A stretch of 64,000 nucleotides of DNA from assembly GCA_963798805.1 (NCBI GenBank), contig CAWCVC010000010.1, positions 806,001-870,000 on the forward strand, given 5' to 3'. How positions within the stretch are numbered: position 1 is the first letter of the stretch; each line of letters starts with the position of its first letter. Shown here one piece after another: positions 59,172 through 64,000 of the stretch. This DNA comes from CAVZCK01 sp963798805 (lineage in GTDB: Bacteria > Pseudomonadota > Alphaproteobacteria > Rhizobiales > Rhodomicrobiaceae). Below the pieces are notes generated by a model. The model ran no database searches. It had not been told where the DNA came from and worked only from the letters and a program-made list of their open reading frames with translations. The position numbers and the translations under genes are program-made.

Positions 59172-60796
59172 TTGCTTGTTCCGGACGCGTTGCTGCTGAG
59201 TTTCGATCCGTCCGCAGGCGCGCCGGCCGACGGCGGGATAATGGCGTAGCCGATCCGCAGCGGCGGCCGGTTCATACGGTCCGGCCATGCGAAACTTGCT
59301 TCCTCCTGCGGCGCCTGGCCGACGAGAGCCGCGAGCAGCTTCGGAGGCGGTGATGCGACACCTTTCTCTCGCCAGACGACGAGGGCGCCTTCCCTGGCCA
59401 GCCGCTCGGGGGTGATCCAAGGCGCCAGCGTCGGATTTCCGTCGGTGAAGATTGACGGCCTGTCGGGCGCAGTCAGCGCAACCAGCCCCGCGACCCAGGC
59501 ATCGCCCGCGACGATCTTGAGGGGGCCGTTCACCTTGGCGTGCCAGATATTGTGAAAACGCCGCGACATGGCGACCTGCGGCCAGTTCACGCCAGCCGGG
59601 TGCCTTGCAAAGCTGCCGCCGAACAGCACGACGGCCGCATAACCGAGCGGAACCACAATAAGGAGAACGGTTGCGCCGATGGCCAGTCTTCTCAGCGAAC
59701 TCTCGGTGAAGGCATCCGCGAGCAGCGCCACGACGAGGAGCCCCGAAAGATTGAACATCGGCAGCCCCCACATGTCCTTCATGCCCGTACGCGCGGCGAG
59801 TGCCAGAGCCACCGAGAGAAGCGTCGGTCCCAGCGCAAAGGTCAGCAGGAAGCGCGAGGCGAACGGATCGAGGCCGGCGAATTTGAGCGGTAGCTTGCGC
59901 GCTCTCCAGAGCGGCGCGAACAGGCCGGCGGTCGCAGCGAGGACGAACAGGCCGGCATGATCGGCGATCTGCGCCAGAAGGAAGCCGATGGGATTGGCGG
60001 TCGAGCCCTCCGCGGCGCGCCTTGCGGCATAGGCGAGCGGCAGAAAATGGCTCTCGATCAGCCAGCGGATCTGCGGCGCCGCGCCGATGAGGAAGATCGC
60101 CAAGGCGAGCCAGGGGCCGATACCAAGAAGCTGTTTGCGGGCTCGCGGCTCCGACACGAGCCAGAGCGCCGCGACGGCGAGAAGCACGCCGAAGGAATAT
60201 TTCGCCTGGATGCCGATGGCGCTCACAAGGCCGAGCGCGATCCACCACGCAAGACCGCCGCGCGTCACCGCCCGCCACAGCGCCAGGGTGACGGCGGCGT
60301 AGAACGGCATTTGCGCCACATTATGGTTAAATTCCGGGGTGGGAAGCGAATAGTAATACACTCCGGTCAGCAGCAGCACGCCGGCGAGCGCCAATTGCGA
60401 GCCGCGCAAATCAGAGCCGAACAGGTCGCGGCCGATGAGAAACACCAGCACGAAGGTCGCGACCACCATGATCTGCGACACCAGATAGGCCGGCCAGCCC
60501 GTCGCACCGGTCAGGAGATAGCTGGCTTCGAGCGCCCATCCGGGGAATGAGGGGTGCTTGAAGGTCGCCCAGACCCATTCGCGGCCCCAGAGATAGCTTT
60601 CGACCACGTCGAGCGGCGGCGCCCAATGGGTGAGGCCGGGCGCCAGGGTCCACATCGTGAGCTGCAGCAGGCAAATGAACGCCAAAATCGCAGCAGGCTG
60701 TTCCAGCCAACTCTTGTCTGTCTGCATGGCTCGACGTTTTGATGCAAATTGGGGCCGGCGCGGGCGCATTGGGCTCCGAAGATAAGTCCGGATCAT
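59168..60796 (-). CDS. ArnT/PMT-like (GT39/GT83) membrane glycosyltransferase
   Basis: 542 aa with about ten to twelve helices. After the first helix comes DVVESYLWGREWVWATFKHPSFPGWALEASY (the acidic and His residues of the first periplasmic loop typical of ArnT-like enzymes), then PTPEFNHNVAQMPFYAAVTLALWRAV and a C-terminal soluble domain. Such enzymes transfer a sugar from a polyprenyl phosphate carrier to lipid A or another acceptor. ATG 60796 has AAGG eight bases upstream; ATG 60727 is an alternative. It could use the carrier-linked sugar made by the facing GT2 and UXS-like enzymes. Confidence 0.88.
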   Translation of the reverse strand: MIRTYLRSPMRPRRPQFASKRRAMQTDKSWLEQPAAILAFICLLQLTMWTLAPGLTHWAPPLDVVESYLWGREWVWATFKHPSFPGWALEASYLLTGATGWPAYLVSQIMVVATFVLVFLIGRDLFGSDLRGSQLALAGVLLLTGVYYYSLPTPEFNHNVAQMPFYAAVTLALWRAVTRGGLAWWIALGLVSAIGIQAKYSFGVLLAVAALWLVSEPRARKQLLGIGPWLALAIFLIGAAPQIRWLIESHFLPLAYAARRAAEGSTANPIGFLLAQIADHAGLFVLAATAGLFAPLWRARKLPLKFAGLDPFASRFLLTFALGPTLLSVALALAARTGMKDMWGLPMFNLSGLLVVALLADAFTESSLRRLAIGATVLLIVVPLGYAAVVLFGGSFARHPAGVNWPQVAMSRRFHNIWHAKVNGPLKIVAGDAWVAGLVALTAPDRPSIFTDGNPTLAPWITPERLAREGALVVWREKGVASPPPKLLAALVGQAPQEEASFAWPDRMNRPPLRIGYAIIPPSAGAPADGSKLSSNASGTSN

Positions 60797-61096
60797 GGCA
60801 ATAACCTTGCCCTCGCAGCCTGTCCAGGGAAAGGCGGCGGCCCTGCGTCACATTGCGGCGGGCCGGGGCGGCCTGTGGCCGATGCATCGCGCCGGTTGTG
60901 ACTGCCAGGGCGCCGGAATATAAGCTGGCTTATATGCTCCCGCATTTGCCAGGCTTGTCCATGTCTCTCGTCATCCCCGCGCTTTTAGCTGGTCCTGGCG
61001 CATGCGCCTACGGTTTGACAGCGACCTGCAATCTATTCTTGTCCGGCAAAACCCGCACTTGGAGGACGATGCAACTCCTCCGCGGGGCCGGTTGAC
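60797..61096. promoter_or_regulatory. Divergent intergenic region with operator-like palindrome
   Basis: 300 bases between the ArnT-like gene and the selD fusion. ATATAAGC-TG-GCTTATAT (60918-60935) is a perfect palindrome with 8-base arms, AT-rich amid GC-rich surroundings, and suits a dimeric repressor. It lies 161 bases before the selD fusion start and 121 from the other gene. Confidence 0.6.
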
Positions 61097-63451
61097 ATGG
61101 CGCGGATGGGCCAGCCGGTTATCAAGGACGTCGTGCTCGTCGGTGCGGGCCACGCCCATGTCCAGGTCCTGCGCCGCTTCAGCATGAAGCCGCTTGCCGG
61201 AGTTCGCTTCACGCTGATCACGCGCGAAGTGCACACACCCTATTCCGGGATGCTGCCGGGCTTCGTGGCGGGCCTCTACGGCTTCGACGACGTTCATATC
61301 GACACCGGACCGCTGGCCCGCTTTGCCGGGGCGCGGCTCTATCAGAGTGCGGCCATCGGCATCGATCTCGGCGCAAAGCAGGTGATCTGCGACAACCGCC
61401 CGCCAGTGCCTTACGACATTCTCTCCCTCGACACGGGCTCGACGCCGAATACCGACGTCGTGCTGGGCGCGGCAGAGCACGCCATTCCGGTCAAGCCGAT
61501 CGACCGCTTCCTCCGCCATTTCGAGGCGCTGCGCGAGCGGATCGCCGCGAATGGGGAGCGCCGCATCGCTCTCATCGGCGCCGGAGCCGCCGGCGTCGAG
61601 CTGCTTCTGTCCCTGGAGGCACGGCTGCGACGCGAGGCAAGGCAGACGGGACGCGATCCGGCAAGACTGTCTTTCGTACTCATCTCCGGCACCGAGACCA
61701 TCCTGCCCGATTTCCCGCAGGCGTTCCGGCACCAGTTCGAGGCCATCTATACCGAGCGTGGCATCGACATCGTCACCGGCGCCTATGTCGAGCGCGTCGA
61801 GCCGGGACTGCTGCACATCAAAGGCGGGCCGCCGATCGCCGCCGATGAGATCCTCTGGACCACGCAGGCGCGCCCGCCGGACTGGCTGAAATCGACCGGC
61901 CTGACGCTCGATGAGGATGGCTTCATCAAGGTCGACGGACAGTTGCGGGCCGAGGATGTGCCGGATGTTTTCGCGGCGGGCGACATCATCGCTTTCGGGC
62001 CGCGTCCGCTGCCCAAATCCGGCGTCTACGCCGTGCGCTCGGGGCCGGTGCTGGCCGAGAATATCCGCCACGCGCTGACCGGCCGGGCGCTCAAGCCCTA
62101 TAAGCCACAGCGGGATGCCATGTATCTCGTCTCGACCGGTGAAGACTATGCGGTCGGTAAGAAATTCGGATTCACCTTCTCAGGACATTGGGTCTGGCGC
62201 TGGAAGGACCGCATCGACCGGCGGTTTATGCAGCGCTTCAACGAGCTGCCGGAGATGACGCCGGAGGCTGCCGAAGCGGACTACACGCTAGCCGATTGCG
62301 AAGCGGTGAGGGAGATCTCGGCCGTCGCCATGCGCTGCGGCGGCTGCGGCGCCAAGGTCGGCGCGACGGTGCTCGCCCGCGCGCTTGCCGAGATCGACCC
62401 GGCCAGGCGCGGCGACGTGATCGTCGGCCTCGACGCGCCCGACGACGCTGCGGTGGTCGATAGCGGCGGACCTATGCTGAGCGTCGAGACAGTCGATTAT
62501 TTCCGCGCCATTGTCGACGACCCGTACCTCTTCGGCAAGATCGCCGCCAACCATGCCCTCAGCGATATCTTCGCCATGGGCGCCGAGCCCCAGACCGCGC
62601 TCGCCATCGCGACAGTGCCGTATGGGCTTGAGGCCAAGATCGAAGCCGATCTCGGCCAGATGCTCGCCGGCGCGAACGCAATGCTGCGCGCGGCCAACTG
62701 CGCCTTGGTTGGCGGCCACACCTCGGAAGGGGCCGAGCTGTCGCTGGGCTTCGCCGTCACCGGTCTTGTCGCGCGCGACCGGCTGTTGCGCAAAGCCGGC
62801 ATGAAACCGGGCGACGCGCTGATCATCACCAAGCCGGTCGGCACCGGCACGCTGCTCGCCGCCGACATGCGCGGCAAGGCGAAGGCACGCTGGGTGATGG
62901 CCGCACTCGATCACATGACGCGCTCCAATGCCGAGGCCGCCGCGATCCTGCGCGCGCATGGCGCAACCGCCGCGACCGATGTGACGGGGTTCGGCGTGCT
63001 CGGCCATCTGATCGAGATGGTGAAGGCGAGCGGGGTGGATGTGACGGTCGATCTGGCGCGCCTTCCGCTCCTGGACGGCGCCCGGGAGACGCTTGCCATG
63101 GGCATTTTTTCCTCGCTGCAGCCGCAGAACGTCCTGCTGCGCCGCGCCATCCGCAATCTCGACGAGGCCGAGCGCGAGGCACTCTATCCGGCGCTGTTCG
63201 ATCCGCAGACGGCCGGCGGTCTTATGGCGTCCATTCCGCCCCGCGAGGCCGTCGACTGCCTCACCGCGCTTCGTGCTGCGGGCTATGATCAGGCGATGAT
63301 GATTGGCAGTGTCGAGCCGCGCTCCGAGGCGCTGGAGCCGATCACGGTTGTCAACGGCCACATGAGCGAATGGACCGAAATGCTTGCTGACGTGACCGCG
63401 GACTTGGCGTCCGCCTACTCAAGAGACCTCTGCGAAAAAGCCTCTGGATGA
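61097..63451 (+). CDS. selD: Fusion of an NADH-dehydrogenase-like FAD oxidoreductase and selenide, water dikinase
   Basis: 784 aa. Residues 1-375 are a pyridine-nucleotide-disulfide oxidoreductase (VVLVGAGHAHVQVLRRF as FAD motif, ALIGAGAAGVELLLSLEARL as NAD motif, DVFAAGDIIAF). From about residue 405 a full SelD follows: RCGGCGAKVGA holds the catalytic Cys and Lys near 413-420, then DAPDDAAVV, NHALSDIFAMGAEPQTALAIATVP, GGHTSEGAELSLGFAVTG, ITKPVGTGTL and ATDVTGFGVLGHL. SelD makes selenophosphate from selenide and ATP. The fused oxidoreductase is known in many bacteria and may reduce a selenium compound for the dikinase. No selA or selB is in the window. Confidence 0.95.
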   Translation: MARMGQPVIKDVVLVGAGHAHVQVLRRFSMKPLAGVRFTLITREVHTPYSGMLPGFVAGLYGFDDVHIDTGPLARFAGARLYQSAAIGIDLGAKQVICDNRPPVPYDILSLDTGSTPNTDVVLGAAEHAIPVKPIDRFLRHFEALRERIAANGERRIALIGAGAAGVELLLSLEARLRREARQTGRDPARLSFVLISGTETILPDFPQAFRHQFEAIYTERGIDIVTGAYVERVEPGLLHIKGGPPIAADEILWTTQARPPDWLKSTGLTLDEDGFIKVDGQLRAEDVPDVFAAGDIIAFGPRPLPKSGVYAVRSGPVLAENIRHALTGRALKPYKPQRDAMYLVSTGEDYAVGKKFGFTFSGHWVWRWKDRIDRRFMQRFNELPEMTPEAAEADYTLADCEAVREISAVAMRCGGCGAKVGATVLARALAEIDPARRGDVIVGLDAPDDAAVVDSGGPMLSVETVDYFRAIVDDPYLFGKIAANHALSDIFAMGAEPQTALAIATVPYGLEAKIEADLGQMLAGANAMLRAANCALVGGHTSEGAELSLGFAVTGLVARDRLLRKAGMKPGDALIITKPVGTGTLLAADMRGKAKARWVMAALDHMTRSNAEAAAILRAHGATAATDVTGFGVLGHLIEMVKASGVDVTVDLARLPLLDGARETLAMGIFSSLQPQNVLLRRAIRNLDEAEREALYPALFDPQTAGGLMASIPPREAVDCLTALRAAGYDQAMMIGSVEPRSEALEPITVVNGHMSEWTEMLADVTADLASAYSRDLCEKASG

Positions 63452-63469
63452 CGAACTCGCGAAATGTGC

Positions 63470-63595
63470 GGAGTCGCGCCGGACTTAATCCGGGGCCCAT
63501 TGGCCTCAAAGCACGGCACGAATTTGCGGATGGGGGATTGGGTCCCGGCTCGGCCTTCGGCCGTCCGGGACGACGACTTTGCGTGGCTCGGCCTT
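63470..63595. repeat. Intergenic dyad element of the rhizobial repeat type
   Basis: GGACTTAATCCGGGGCCCATTGG at its left and GGATTGGGTCCCGGCTC at its right are approximate inverted copies, followed by CGGCCTTCGGCCG. The wording resembles abundant repeats between genes in rhizobia; only one copy is visible here. Confidence 0.5.
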
Positions 63596-63650
63596 TCAAA
63601 CAACTCTGCTCAGGCGGCGACGCTGGCGAGCGGCGACAGGCTTTCCGCTA

Positions 63651-64000
63651 GTGCACTGACGCAAACAGAGGATTCACACGCGGCCTAGTTCGTGCGATTT
63701 TGCTGATATGGCACAAACCGTCAGCATCATCATCGCCTCTGAGGACCGCGCGCGTTTGGCGGCGGTTATTGAGGATCGCAACAGCGCGCAGAAGCACGTT
63801 CAGCGGGCACGGATCGTTCTTCTTTCGGCAGACAGGCTGCCCGTTCTGGAGGTGGCGAGGCAGATCGGTGGCAGTCGCCCGGGCGGTGTGGCGCTGGCAG
63901 TTGCGATATGCCGAGCAAGGGGTGGATGGCCTCTTGCGGGACAAGACGCGCAAGCCGGGTAAAGCCCCTGTTCAGTTGGAGACCGTGGCCAGGGTGCTGG
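63651..64000 (+). mobile_element. IS630-family element, second copy, truncated by the window edge
   Basis: The left end begins right after TA in CTAG (63648-63651) with GTGCACTGACGCAAACAGAGG. It carries the 5' part of a transposase gene different from that of the first IS630-type element. The right end lies beyond the window. Confidence 0.75.
63709..64000 (+). pseudogene. IS630-family transposase, N-terminal part, with a single-base frameshift
   Basis: From ATG 63709 the protein reads through the HTH start (EDRARLAAVIEDRNSAQKHVQRARIVLLSADRLPVLEVARQIG) to SRP, then loses phase. The expected continuation AVWRWQLRYAEQGVDGLLRDKTRKPGKAPVQLETVARVL is intact in another frame. One extra G in CCCGGGCGG near 63876-63884 explains it. 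Only the N-terminal half lies in the window. Confidence 0.78.

Noticed and set aside
58335..60278. A 647-codon minus-strand frame across the GT2 and ArnT-like genes
   Set aside because: It is out of frame with both recognised proteins and has no motif.
1..64000. tRNA, rRNA or riboswitch
   Set aside because: No cloverleaf, rRNA stretch or known aptamer core was recognised on reading either strand; a covariance-model search would be decisive.

Overview
The window is a GC-rich chromosomal segment of an alphaproteobacterium, most likely a member of the Rhizobiales/Hyphomicrobiales (family not resolved). Pointers are the comM-gshB-yraN-rsmI-lipoprotein block, the PhyR/NepR general stress module with an HWE histidine kinase, an alicyclic-acid CoA pathway of the Rhodopseudomonas bad/ali type, and a selD fused to an FAD oxidoreductase. 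No rRNA, tRNA or CRISPR array was seen.

Layout. 16-5547: comM, gshB, yraN, rsmI (all minus) and a divergent lipoprotein gene. 5594-12129: a minus-strand block encoding an ABC importer whose binding protein carries a NosL-like C-terminal domain, a permease, a cysteine-bearing membrane protein, an ATPase, an SCO1/SenC copper chaperone and a two-haem cytochrome c; an IS630-type element (9409-10538) splits it. 12426-17636: a gliding-type ABC system (ATPase, fused GldF-GldG-like protein, DUF4340 protein). 18036-23802: a YbhR/S/F/G-like exporter with a divergent TetR regulator and a clear operator. 23786-28340: a DUF4166 dehydrogenase, a DCC-family protein, a DUF6455 protein, hemN and a cupin; two FNR/FixK-type boxes lie here. 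28400-32623: a cytochrome b/ethylbenzene-dehydrogenase-like haem protein, a ferredoxin reductase and a divergent Crp/Fnr regulator. 32749-35922: HWE kinase, a DUF1328 protein with an EcfG-type promoter, phyR and nepR, with no ecfG next to nepR.

36664-50682 looks like one catabolic region: a branched-chain-type ABC importer (binding protein, LivH/M/G/F), an Old Yellow Enzyme, and a tightly packed minus-strand operon running SDR (BadH-like, frameshifted), BadI-like hydrolase, AMP-forming ligase (AliA-like), enoyl-CoA hydratase, acyl-CoA dehydrogenase, 3-hydroxyacyl-CoA dehydrogenase, a small 3HCDH-like protein and a class III CoA-transferase. This order suggests uptake, activation and ring opening of an alicyclic carboxylate. 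50761-53868 holds a di-haem peroxidase fused to a cupredoxin, its exported partner and the Fe(II) dioxygenase PiuC around an AT-rich palindrome. 54276-57070 is a persulfide/sulfur cluster (Crp/Fnr regulator, DUF2892, MBL-fold hydrolase, frameshifted TauE/SafE). 57224-60796 has a UDP-glucuronate-decarboxylase-like enzyme and two glycosyltransferases; 61097-63451 is the selD fusion; a second IS630-type element begins at 63651 and runs off the window.

Two themes cut across the genes. First, five 72-77 bp hairpins bounded by CTAG lie in two clusters (10539-10705 and 53865-54095), and both IS630-type elements also sit at CTAG; the first is inserted exactly at the CTAG end of one hairpin. Second, several otherwise normal genes carry single-base frameshifts, often at homopolymers, which may be real decay or sequence error.
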